From Haliotis asinina (lineage: Eukaryota; Mollusca; Gastropoda; Lepetellida; Haliotidae): DNA of 64,000 nt. The notes under the pieces were generated by a model, which was given only the letters and a program-made list of their open reading frames with translations, was not told where the DNA came from and searched no databases. Positions 47,595-57,833 of the stretch are shown piece by piece (position 1 is the first letter of the stretch; every line of letters begins with the position of its first letter). The translations under genes and the position numbers were made by a program. Where the stretch lies: assembly GCF_037392515.1 (NCBI RefSeq), contig NC_090283.1:21271001-21335000 (forward strand), written 5' to 3'.

Positions 47595-48661
47595 TCTGAA
47601 TGTATGTATGGCTGTGCATAATCTTTTAAAGTATTCGATAATGTGCAAAGGTAGTGTTTACACATGAACAGATGTATTGTACAACAAATCGTAACGTTGA
47701 AAAGATTATTGTCATGAGTTCACTAAATGTCTAAACTCAATGACAATTGGCGAATTATTAACAAAACTTAACTCTGAAATGCTACTGTGCACAATCACGA
47801 TATTTGCACATGCTTTTACTCATTTTCATGCATGATCCTCGTGCAATTCACCTGTATAAGTTTTGCTGTTGACTCCCCCCCAAGTTGATGGAGGAATTCA
47901 TCTTCGATGAAACCACATATATGTAGATAACATATAATGAATGTCTAAACGATTCATAGGTAGTATACTGGTGTTTCCTGTTCTCGCGCATCGTACGGAT
48001 ATCAGCTGAAGGAATAGTACAAACAGTTCTTTTCTCATGAATGCTTGTTGTTTTTAATTGAAGAGACTCCCCCTCTAATATATGCATCTATCAACAGCTT
48101 GATCCAACAGGTGTACTACCACTCTTGAACTCGATGAAAAGCAAGGTCGTCCGCCGCTGACTTGTCGAGACGTCTCGCATTCTCACGGCATAACGAGTAA
48201 TGTTATGAAGTGTGAGGAAGGGGAATTGTGTCGGAAAGGGCGGGGACAAAACTGAAATTTTCCAAGTTGGTAAAAACTCACGAATATTCATTACAAATAT
48301 TCATTGCAAAATTTTGATAATTCACAGACTTTGGCCACTTCTTAGTTACCGGTCAATGATGTAAACAACCGCTAAGTATCACACATCGGCGATCTCGGCA
48401 GAAAACGTGTTTACCGCGAGAATAGGAAACCCGCGAGAATAGGAGATGGTCCTATGTATATCATGTATCACACGTATATTTGTGTAAACTATATCCAACA
48501 ATTCTTAGAAGTACATCCTACTTGGGTCTTTACTCCACGTCACATTATAATACAGTATTTGGCGAAAATTATCATCTGGATGAAAGTATTATCGACCTAA
48601 ATGAAAAAGAAAATAATGATAAAAGCTGTGACCTTGACAGTTACTCTCACGTTGCCTTTAG

Positions 48662-48833
48662 ACCTGCCATCCGGTGACATTTGTACGCCAAGAGCCCCTG
48701 GAACCGCCCGTAGACTACAACCGAGATTGTACGAGAGGAAGACTTGGCTTGTGTGTTCTGATTGTGCTGGGTGTCATGGCAATCGTGATGGGCATCTCAA
48801 TCATTGTCATGGGCTTCCTTGTGTCTAGTGGAG
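48662..48833 (+). CDS. Transmembrane exon of a type II membrane protein, paralogue of the SEA gene at 57-63 kb
   Basis: Acceptor CGTTGCCTTTAG, 172 nt, phase 0 in and phase 1 out, donor GAG/GTAGGT. It encodes TCHPVTFVRQEPLEPP, then NRDCTRGRLG, then a strong membrane helix (about residues 30-54: LCVLIVLGVMAIVMGISIIV) followed by GFLVSSG. Basic residues before the helix favour N-in/C-out topology. Phase pattern and layout match exon 2 of the gene at 57.3 kb, but the cytoplasmic part is much shorter (about 28 against about 200 residues). I did not find the following linker and SEA exons between here and 57 kb, so this may be a relic, or they are too diverged for me to see. Confidence 0.6.
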
Positions 48834-48985
48834 GTAGGTGGTGTCTGGTCTTACTTCCTGGTGTTCACTAGGGGCAGGTGGTGTTAATACTTCCTTGTGT
48901 CTAGTGGAGGTAGGTGGTGTCTGATCGTACTTCCTGGTGTTCATTAGAGGCAGGTGGTGATAATACTTCCTTGTGTCTAGTGGGG

Positions 48986-50304
48986 CACAGGCAAAGTGTA
49001 GCGCAAAATGGGTTGCGCAGGAGAACGAAACTGACCAGTCTTCGTATATGCGAGCGAAGCGAGCAAAGGTTGGCAACAAACTTCCCTCGCTTCGGTCCGA
49101 AAAATATTATTCATGTCAAAATAAAATATCGCCACCATCAAATATAGACACACATTTACTCACAGGGTTGTGCTCTCAGATTTCCAACCTCATACTTAAC
49201 AATTACTCACGTGAAATATATTTTAATCAACGTTTTAAGCGCCGCTGGTGCTCTCACAGAGCGTTCTTCGCCTCCATTACCCCTGCCAGCTTCCGGTTCA
49301 GCGGAATGAAGGAACGGGTTAGGTAACTCTGAAAACACTTGTCGAGTCGCATGTCCTCCGCAAAGTTCGCAGATGACAGTCGTCGTGCAGATTAACCATG
49401 AATGAGGAGCAAAGGAACTGCACTGCTGTTGCTGAGGCAGGCCACAATCTCCTTATAACAGGACAATGCGGGACAGGAAAGACATTTACTTTGAGGTATG
49501 GATGTTTTGTTTTTAAATTTCAAGTCATCAAGTGGATTTGTTGTGAGGTGTCACGGTTTTCGTTTACAGTGAAAACGATCTTTTGCTTTGTAATAGAACT
49601 ATTTTGTATTGATAAGAATTGATCAAGAAATGAAAAGAATTGCTTTTCGTCAAATCGGTTCTTAGATCACATGGAACACTTTTTCTTAACAAGAAAAGAA
49701 ATAAGTTTAATTTTACTTCATATTACGTACCAGCTGACGGCATCTGTCCCAGCGTATGGCCACATTTTACTGTGTTTGTATTTCCCGCAAAAATAACTAC
49801 TTGCGCAATTACCTCCCTTGCATTCATCCACTCGCTACGTCAGGAGTGAGCCTTTTTAGAATAACTGTTACTAAAATTCTAACAATAACCACAACATATC
49901 AGATAAATAATCTGGAACAGTTTAATGAGAAATTAGGGCAATATGATGTGTCCTCTTAATTTCTGCTTATTCTTGTTCCTTCATTCCGCTGAACCGGAAG
50001 CTGGCAGGGGTAATGGAGGCGAAGAACGCTCTGTGAGAGCACCAGCGGCGCTTAAAACGTTGATTAAAATATATTTCACGTGAGTAATTGTTAAGCATGA
50101 GGTTGGAAATCTGAGAGCACAACCCTGTGAGTAAATGTGTGTCTATATTTGATGGTGGCGATATTTTATTTTGACATGAATAATATTTTTCGGACCGAAG
50201 CGAGGGAAGTTTGTTGCCAACCTTTGCTCGCTTCGCTCGCATATACGAAGACTGGTCAGTTTCGTTCTCCTGCGCAACCCATTTTGCGCTACACTTTGCC
50301 TGTG
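48986..50304. mobile_element. DNA transposon, 1,319 bp, with 330-bp terminal inverted repeats
   Basis: The left arm 48986-49315 and right arm 49975-50304 are reverse complements of equal length, with perhaps one mismatch that I can see. Termini are CACAGGCAAAGTG...CACTTTGCCTGTG. Both sides carry AGTGGGG (48979-48985, 50305-50311), a 7-bp target duplication. Arms this similar suggest a recent insertion or recent copy. The 660-bp interior carries a Pif1-like exon and no transposase that I can see, so it looks like a deletion derivative. The superfamily is not assigned: long arms with a 7-bp duplication do not settle it. Confidence 0.9.
49398..49495 (+). CDS. Pif1-like helicase first exon inside the transposon (truncated)
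   Basis: ATG opens MNEEQRNCTAVAEAGHNLLI then TGQCGTGKTFTLR, ending before GTATGG in phase 2. NEEQ resembles the Pif1 Q-like motif, and GQCGTGKT is a Walker A P-loop with the spacing usual in Pif1/RRM3-type helicases. No Walker B or later motifs occur before the right arm, so the product cannot be a working helicase. Some transposon families carry such helicases; here it is a remnant of the parent element. Confidence 0.65.
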
Positions 50305-50739
50305 AGTGGGGGTACGTGGACTTACTTCTTAGTGTTCACTTGAGGTAGGTGGTGTCAATACCTACTTCCCTGGTGTCTACCGAATGTAGGTGTGTCAGTA
50401 CTTACTTCCTGGTGTCGACCTGAGGTAGATGGTGTCAGACCTATGCTTTCTGATGTCGACCGGAGGTAGGTGTGTCAGACCTCGCTTCCTGGTGTCTACT
50501 GAAGGTAGGTGGTGTCACATCCTGCATCCCGGTGTGAGACTATGTGGTGTCAGATTTGCCTTCCTGGTGTCTACCAGGACCGGATGGTGTCAGACCTTAC
50601 TTCCCATGTCGGCTAACTTGAGTTAGTTATATATATCAGGTCTTACTTCAAGGTGTCTAGTGGAGGTAGGTGGTATCAGATCAGATCTTATGCTATCCAT
50701 GAAATGTGTAAATATTGTACTTCTTAAATTCTAAAGTGA

Positions 50740-51420
50740 TCCAAAATACGCATCACCATCCTCGATAACCTCCAAGATGTTCATTCAGATAAATTTCCAC
50801 TATATCCTGTATGCATCTACGGCTATTGGCTGGCTTTTTATCCAAACAACTATCTACGCTTTGAAGCTGAGCGTACCAATCACAAGGCTTCTATCATAGC
50901 TCACTTCCGCTTCTTCCGTAAACGGTAATGGCCGCGGAAACCCTTGACTTCGATCGGATAGGTTCTCGTTCAACATGGAAAAGTTGACCAGTTGAAGAAA
51001 AAGCTGATTCCCATAAATCAGAGTCGTACAGAGAGCAAACCTTCGCAGCCAACCGATGTGTTATCGATGATTTCGTTATTTCATTATTTTTGTTCCAGCA
51101 TCCTGAGAGCACCAACGGCCTACACGACCTGAGGATACGTGTGTCATGGATATGTTGATTCGAGGCTTTCATGGATATGTTGTATATGCATTCACGTGGC
51201 GGACTGTCGAATGTAGGAATGGCTGAAGGACATAAAGACAGTTTGTGTACTTTCCTGTGTTGAATCTTCCCGTGTACATTTTCACAACAACAATAAACAT
51301 ACCTTTGTAGAAAGCCATTGTTGAGTTGTGCTGCGTTTGAAGTAAGAGTGAGTGAATGAATACGGTTTATGCTTTTAACCGAGCTTCCTCACCTGACCTT
51401 GAACTAAGATCGGTAGCCCC
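50740..51420 (+). repeat. Third copy of the duplicated segment, part C2
   Basis: Collinear with about 29030-29710 (A) and 38630-39310 (B), including GTAATGGCCGCGGAAACCC. It is separated from C1 by 3.8 kb holding the first TM gene exons and the transposon. Confidence 0.85.
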
Positions 51421-51916
51421 CCACCCCCCAGGTTTTGACTACAAGAACTCCATACAGGTAGCATACACCGCTGACACAGGCTGCAAAATTCTGTTGGCTT
51501 TTCTCTCTGTTTTGCTTGACCGCGCTAACATTCATTAGCTGCAGTGCGTAATGTGTAAAGTGTGGCCTGAGGTTTCTAAAACATTTGGAAATCTGAGGAA
51601 ATTAAGTCTAAGTTATCACACCAACTTTTCAAATTCATATGTGAAACAGACTGACTGGCAAAGAAAATCATCCGTAAACAACCCTCGTGAGTCAGCCAGC
51701 TCTCGGACGGAAAACAACATCCTGTCTGGAGAAGATATGATCTCTCCTCAGCACTGTATTTTTATCCTTTATTGTGTTTTTATCCTTTTTAAATAAATTT
51801 TCCTCTCCGTCCTTTTACCTGTCACAACTGATTCTTAGCCTTATTATCATTCCAGGAAATACTTTTGAAACATTTCGAGCAAATGCGGGTTGTATCCATG
51901 TCACCTTGTTTTGATA
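51421..51916. other. Stretch without recognised features
   Basis: Single-copy sequence between copy C2 and a SINE. A polypyrimidine tract with CCCCCCAG near 51430 and a GGTAGC at 51455 could bound a tiny exon, but nothing supports it. Confidence 0.4.
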
Positions 51917-52186
51917 CTGAGCGAATTTAGTTTTACGCCGCACTTAGCCGTATTCCAGCCGTATGGCGGGCTCTGTAAATAATCGAGTCAGGACCAGACA
52001 ATTCAGTGACCAATGACATGAGCATCGATCTGCGCAATTGGGAACCTATGACATATGTCAACCAAGTCCCGTTAGTCACCACGTACGACAAGCTGAGACG
52101 CCTTGTATGGCAAGCATGGGTTGCTGAAGGCCTAGTCTACCCCGGGACCTTCACGGGTCCTGAGATTTATGGTTCTCCTGGAAACA
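51917..52186 (-). repeat. Full-length SINE-type element, minus orientation
   Basis: Clean copy: GAATTTAGTTTTACGCCGC, TATTCCAGCCGTATGGCGG, GTAAATAATCGAGTCAGGACC, GATCTGCGCAATTGGGAACC and CTACCCCGGGACCTTCACGG. It is the most complete copy in the window and useful as a reference for the others. Confidence 0.85.
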
Positions 52187-52214
52187 TTTAAGGGGACGGT
52201 TTCACATAACACGT

Positions 52215-53330
52215 AGATAGATATTACATGTATAACCTAATAATAAAATAGTGGTTACATGTTTACAATGTAATACTAAGAAAGACTCTTGCATGTGAAA
52301 TGTTAATAGGAGATAGTCGTTACATCCATACAATGTAATAATAAGGCAGTCCTTACATCCATACAATGTAATAATAAGGCAGTCCTTACATCCATACATT
52401 GTAATAATAAGGCAGTCTTTACATCCATACAATGTAATGATAAGGCAGTCGTTACAATGTAATAATCAAACAATAAATCTTATTATATTATGATCAGTAA
52501 GATATTACTTGTATAATGTTATAATCAGTTAGACGGTTACATGTGTAATAATAGTGCGATAGTCGATACATGTATAACGCAATAATGAAATAGTCGTTAC
52601 AAACGTATAATGTAATAATGAGGGTCATTACATTTATGCAATGTAATAGTGCGATGGTCGATACATGTATTATTCAATAATGGAGTAGTCATTACATGTA
52701 TAGTGTAATAATGTATAGTTGTTACACATATGCAATGTAATAATCTTGCTAAATCGCGAGTTTGTGGTATCAGCTCGCTTGGCAGCTAGGAGGTGTAACT
52801 ATACCCAACCCACACACAACACGAGAATGTGAGTGAATAAACAAGGTGTTTATTACGCCACAGTCACAGGATGATTTGTGACTGTGGTCGTCCCTGTTTT
52901 ATACCCTTTCCCAGTTGTCATAGCTTATCGGGTTTACTCATAATAGTGCTGATAAGTTGTTGTATCTAATCCTATTGCCTAATTGGACTACCGATAACGT
53001 GCCTACAGCGAGGTTTAGTTACTCTATCTGTCAGAATTACATAAAGATTTTCATAACGTGTTTGACGACAGCGGCGTTGACAAGTGAAAGACATGATGCA
53101 TCTGCTGACACATACAAGATATTGGTCTTGGACATTCGTTATCAGTGTGACCCTTGGCAGATTGAAGATGTGGACCGTGTAGCATTTCGATATTTCTATA
53201 AAATATTCTGTCATAGAATCTTTATAAAATATTGTGCATTTCCACCATGTTAATAATACGACAGTTGATCACGTGACATGTAATAATGAAACAGTCTGTA
53301 ATGTAATAATCAGGTAGACATTTCATGTGA
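52215..53330. repeat. AT-rich minisatellite (TACATG...AATGTAATAAT), interrupted
   Basis: Irregular units of about 32-38 bp with GT(C/T)GTTACAT...AATGTAATAATGA at 52215-52750 and again at 53240-53330. A run of four CATCCATACAATGTAATAAT units near 52320-52440 is nearly perfect. A non-repetitive block of about 490 bp separates the two parts. Confidence 0.8.
52750..53240. mobile_element. Unclassified insertion in the minisatellite, possibly LTR-like
   Basis: Non-repetitive block inside the TAATAAT minisatellite. It contains GTGAATAAACAAGGTGTTTATTACGCC and a TATAAAATATT-rich right end. No coding domain is visible. The family and exact ends are uncertain; if an LTR, it is a solo fossil. Confidence 0.3.
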
Positions 53331-53924
53331 ATCGCGCGCGGGCACATACACACCTAATTATTTATTGAGTGTTAACTTAGTTGGTTTTTTTCATAAACAT
53401 GGTTTTATAGTATACAAAATAAGAAACATGAGATAAACACATTTAGACACACCTGTCATTATGACACATAAAGATCGATGCGACTCTTACATTATCGACA
53501 TACACTTTTTGTACTCGTCAAAAAAAACCCAGCTTCCTTTGTATATGTTGATATGGTGTGTACGTCCACAGATGTACTTTTCAGAAGTTGAAAAAACTCA
53601 TTATGTTCATATACCTAAAGGTAACCTGTCATAGCTGTCATAACCTTCCAATCGTGGGAGTTCTTTAACATCATTTGAAGATTATATGTTTTCTCGTGAA
53701 TTATGATCCTTGTTTACGGTTCCGTCCTAAAGACAACCGTCAGTGACAAATTCCTTTACTAACACATCAATCAAACTTAAGAAGAACATATGTTGTTTAT
53801 ACTCCACCATCAGTGATAAACAGGAAGAGCATAAAAACATCACATGACCTCACGATTTATGTCCTTTTAAATAAATCAATGACGCCTGTTCAGAAATCTT
53901 GAGATATTGATGTAATGTTGCTAA
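53331..53924. other. Stretch without recognised features
   Basis: AT-rich single-copy sequence. I see no exon, repeat or RNA gene. Confidence 0.4.
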
Positions 53925-54345
53925 AAGCGGCGTAAAACCACACTCACTCACTCAGTCAGTATTCAACGTAGTGCACATGAGAATGATGTGATTATTCCGA
54001 TTCTTGGGAATCATGTCCCCTTAACCAGTTCAATGACACATGTTCACTGTCGTACAGATATTGGTGGACTGTTGAAAAAAGCGGCGTAAAACCACACTCA
54101 CTCACTCAGTCAGTATTCAACGTAGTGCACATGAGAATGATGTGATTATTCCGATTCTTGGGATTCATGTCCCCTTAACCAGTTCAATGACACATGTTCA
54201 CTGTCGTACAGATATTGGCATAAAAGCACACTCACTCACTTATTAGTCAACGTCGTGGACACGAAAACACTGTGAGTATTCCGTTTCTTGGTATTCATGT
54301 CATTTTAACAAGTTCAGTGACACCTATCACACTTCGTGCTGGACA
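53925..54345. repeat. Tandem repeat of about 155 bp carrying the SINE tail (2.7 copies)
   Basis: The unit GCGGCGTAAAACCACACTCAC...CAGTCAGTATTCAACG...CTGTCGTACAGATATTGG occurs twice almost unchanged, then a third, diverged copy follows (about 54225-54345). Each unit starts with the SINE tail, so a SINE-plus-flank segment has been multiplied. Confidence 0.8.
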
Positions 54346-55279
54346 TGAAAATACTTCCAATAAAAGTTGTTCCAAACGAGGAATTTACGAGACAAAGTAC
54401 GTAAATAGCAAACACTCATATGACGAACTGACTGATATCACGAACTAACTTTTCAGTCCATGGTACTTACTGAATAATTTAGTCGTGGTGCATGTATAAC
54501 GAAGACGAATTAGTGATGATTTTGAGTTCTATATAACCGACGCTTACTGTATTTTGACTAAAGTGTCATCTGGGGTGGGGAGGATAATGAATTCGTGCTA
54601 AAACATCACAAAGAAACTATTACGTCGTTACGACTGTTCGTTACGTCAGTGTCGAATGAAATAATAAGGAGTTGGAGATGTGTGAAGATGGTTCAGGTGA
54701 CGTTCAGCACTATCCTGTGATAGTGCCTCTATATACTAAAGCACAACGAGGAACGATGAAACAAGACGTGGGCTTCGTATTAACTACAATATACAGTAAA
54801 CTATGTTTATTACGAACTGCTGGATATAACGAACTGGTCACAGCCACTTGCTGTATATTTTAGAATAAATGCGAATGACGACTTTATATGTGTCCCTCAT
54901 ATGTGTAAGTCAATGAGTTTTGCTTTACGACCGTTTTAACCAGCGAGCGAACTCTTTCACCAGTAGACTACCCTACCTTCTGATTTGGCCATAACGGTGA
55001 TTACACGTTAATAATATATAATGAACAGCCACACCAAAATTGTTTGTTTGTTGACTTTGTCTATATTACAAATGGTCTCCATCTGTAAATTAATCCTTTA
55101 AAAGAGGTTGAAGTCGAGCTTGATTCTGAATTGCCTTGTGTTTGCGTGTGTGTTTGCGTAATCCTATACATCTTTAAGCATGAGCATACAAGGGAGTCAG
55201 TATGTGTTTGCGCGCGCGCATGTGTGCGTGTGCGCATATGTATATGTGCTTGTTTTGTATGTGAGTGTATGAGGATGCT

Positions 55280-55342
<63 letters not shown>

Positions 55343-57302
55343 TCATGACAAAATTGTGAGAGCTTATTTGTGGGCGTATGTTTGTAAGCGCGTATATATT
55401 ACTTATCCGAAGCTGAGACAAATTTCACATTTTGAGCAGTTAACACGTGCATGGGCTGGAACAGATTTGTGGTTCGGTAAATGGCTTCTCACCAGACAAC
55501 GATAATTAATGCCCTCAGAAACAGAAACTGGCCCACATTTTAAGAATACAAGGTTTTTTTGTCCACACGGCACTATTCACAGCAGATAATATCAGTTAGT
55601 AGATGCAAGAATTTCAGTCCCGTAAACACTGAGAGGTGATGTATGGAGGTGTCAGGACGCACCATGTTTGGATGTTGTGTGATGACCCCTATAGACATGA
55701 GTGTGCTTTATATTTCCTGCCCTACTGTCCCGCATACTAATGGGACAAATGAGGTGATAGTACATGTCCTTGTCGCATCACCAGGACCTTTTCCAGTTTG
55801 GTAGCATGTGTCTGTTCTTGTAATGCTGGTTGTGTAAAGACGTGCTTCAACTTGCGTTTGCATAATGGTGTGCGCGTGTGTATAAAGGGTAAAGGTGTGC
55901 GTGCGTGATCTCTCTGTCTCTCTGTGTGTGCGTGCGCACTCCTTTCCCTATGTGTCCCTCTCCGTCACTACGAATGTATCATTCGTATGACACGGGAGAG
56001 ATAAGGGGAAGGGATGCTTAAATCATAAAAACCAAAGGGGACAACTGTATGTCTGTTTGACGGACGGTGTGTCCAATGTTCAGGTATGCGTGACGATGAA
56101 TATAAGATCCTGTGACAACAGACGAAACAACACCAAGCCTGGTCAAGTTTTTCTCACTTAAGACATATAAATTATTTACAAAAACTGATTTGTTCGACAT
56201 GGCTCCTTCGTAATAATATAATACTGATAACTAAATTTGTGGGGATGTAAATACGATACATTTTTTGCAGTTTCCAACATTATTGTTATACAGTCAAGTT
56301 CGCTGCACTGAAAATTGTCAGATTAACGAGGATTATCTCTCCCTGAAGGCAGTGCTTCTATGTATTTGCCTATATCTTAATCTCTTTGAAACTGTCTGCC
56401 AAAACATACGTGTGCACTGTATAAGAGCGACACACATACTGAGTAAGTAATGAAGGTGTCTTGAGGCAAGCTCAGCGTGGAGTATGAAGTCGAAGTTGAA
56501 CTTTTTGTTTCAACTTTGAAGCAGATGTAAATATGTTTAGGAAATAAGAAGGATGCAATTCTGGATTTCTCCGTACAAAATTGTACGAAATGTATAGAAT
56601 TAAAGACGATCCTCCCTTAATATGTTGAGGATGACTGTAACCACGACATTCAGCCTACTTTTCCAAACTTCACTTCTAACTGATTATAAATACTTATGAA
56701 TTTAAATAGACAGCGCCAGCTAAACCATAATTTATAAATCAAACATACATGATTGTCTCCATGATTATCCTCCATCTAGAAAAGCCCATTACCTCTCGCA
56801 GGGGAAGGTCATCATTTCGCCAATAAAAGTGTCACGCTGTTTTTTTTTCCACGTTTCCTGTCAGCTTAAAAAACCAGTGCATCGTTGCGTCAACACATCA
56901 AACAACGAATCTTAGTCACTGCTTAAGAAAGAGGAAGGTGTTTTTTTGTAAGAATGCATGCATTTATAGAATTGATGCATTCGCTGTCGCTGTCAGATTA
57001 TATCGGATAGCGGCTTCAGGCTGAATAACTGGTTTGCAACTGGCGTGCGACAAGGAGGATTTCTGAATGCGGCGCATTTTGCAAGATATGTAGCCATGAA
57101 GAAAGCAATATATTAGAATTCATGGGGCGCGTGTGTTACACGGGACTACATGGTCCGTGAGTTACCTTTGGCAGAGACGTATGGTGGGTGACCTCAAGTT
57201 AACAAGAAGGATGTTTATACATCCCAGAGTAAATACATGACACAAGTGTGGAAATGTGCCTCCGGGGATTTGAATATTTGACAAAATACATAATTATACA
57301 AG
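54346..57302. other. Intergenic region, few features
   Basis: Contains a (GT)n run at 55284-55340, a GT/GC-rich stretch around it, and a GTGTGTGCGTGCGC run near 55925. A SINE-like scrap (GAGTTTTGCTTTACGACC) is at about 54912. Otherwise I see no exon or recognisable element. Confidence 0.5.
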
Positions 57303-57793
57303 ATGGAAATACCTCGTTGGATTCGTTACTTTAGCGATGAGGATTTTCGAGATTACCAGCAACAAGCCAGGATGTACAGGGGTAAGGTAAGCGAGGCTAT
57401 TTTACTTTCCTACTTTTAGGAGACAAAATATTTGGTGGGAGGTCGCTTTTGTGAAAACCTACTGGTACAGTCAGTAATGTTTTTTAATGATAATTATTCA
57501 TAAAGTTCAGAGGAAGGAATGCAACGATTTCGCAGACGACACAATGAATTCTGCACGAAGAATGTACGGAGACGTTATAGGGTGTGACCTGTTTGTGTCA
57601 CCATACCACTGCCTGTACAGTGATAGACTGCTGTCTTTCTCGTATTTTTGGAGAAATGCATTGCAATATTCGGTACCTATCCAACCAACCACCTACCTAC
57701 CTACCTACTTCCCTACCTACCTACCTACCTACTTACCTACCCACCCCCGCACACCCACCCACCTACCTACCTACCTACCTACCTACCTGCCTA

Positions 57794-57833
<40 letters not shown>

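Larger units (their letters stand above)
48834..50690. repeat. Minisatellite grown from the TM exon's splice donor, split by a transposon
   Basis: Units of about 36 bp with TTCCT(T/G)GTGTCTAGTGGAGG and TAGGTGGTGTC occur at 48834-48985 and again at 50312-50690. The first words of the unit are the last codons of the TM exon plus its GT donor, so the repeat multiplies a 5' splice site. The 48986-50304 transposon interrupts it. Confidence 0.8.

Noticed and set aside
47303-47665. Tyr/Val/Cys and His/Thr/Tyr-rich frames
   Set aside because: Frames through a (GTAT)n/(GT)n microsatellite; compositional only. The same applies to 57.69-57.97, 59.05-59.38 and 62.10-62.65 kb.
51356-51538. Possible exon GFDYKNSIQ after CCCCCCAG as continuation of the 48.7-kb TM gene
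   Set aside because: The phase in fits (1), but it leaves in phase 0 whereas the paralogue's linker exon leaves in phase 1, and there is no sequence match.
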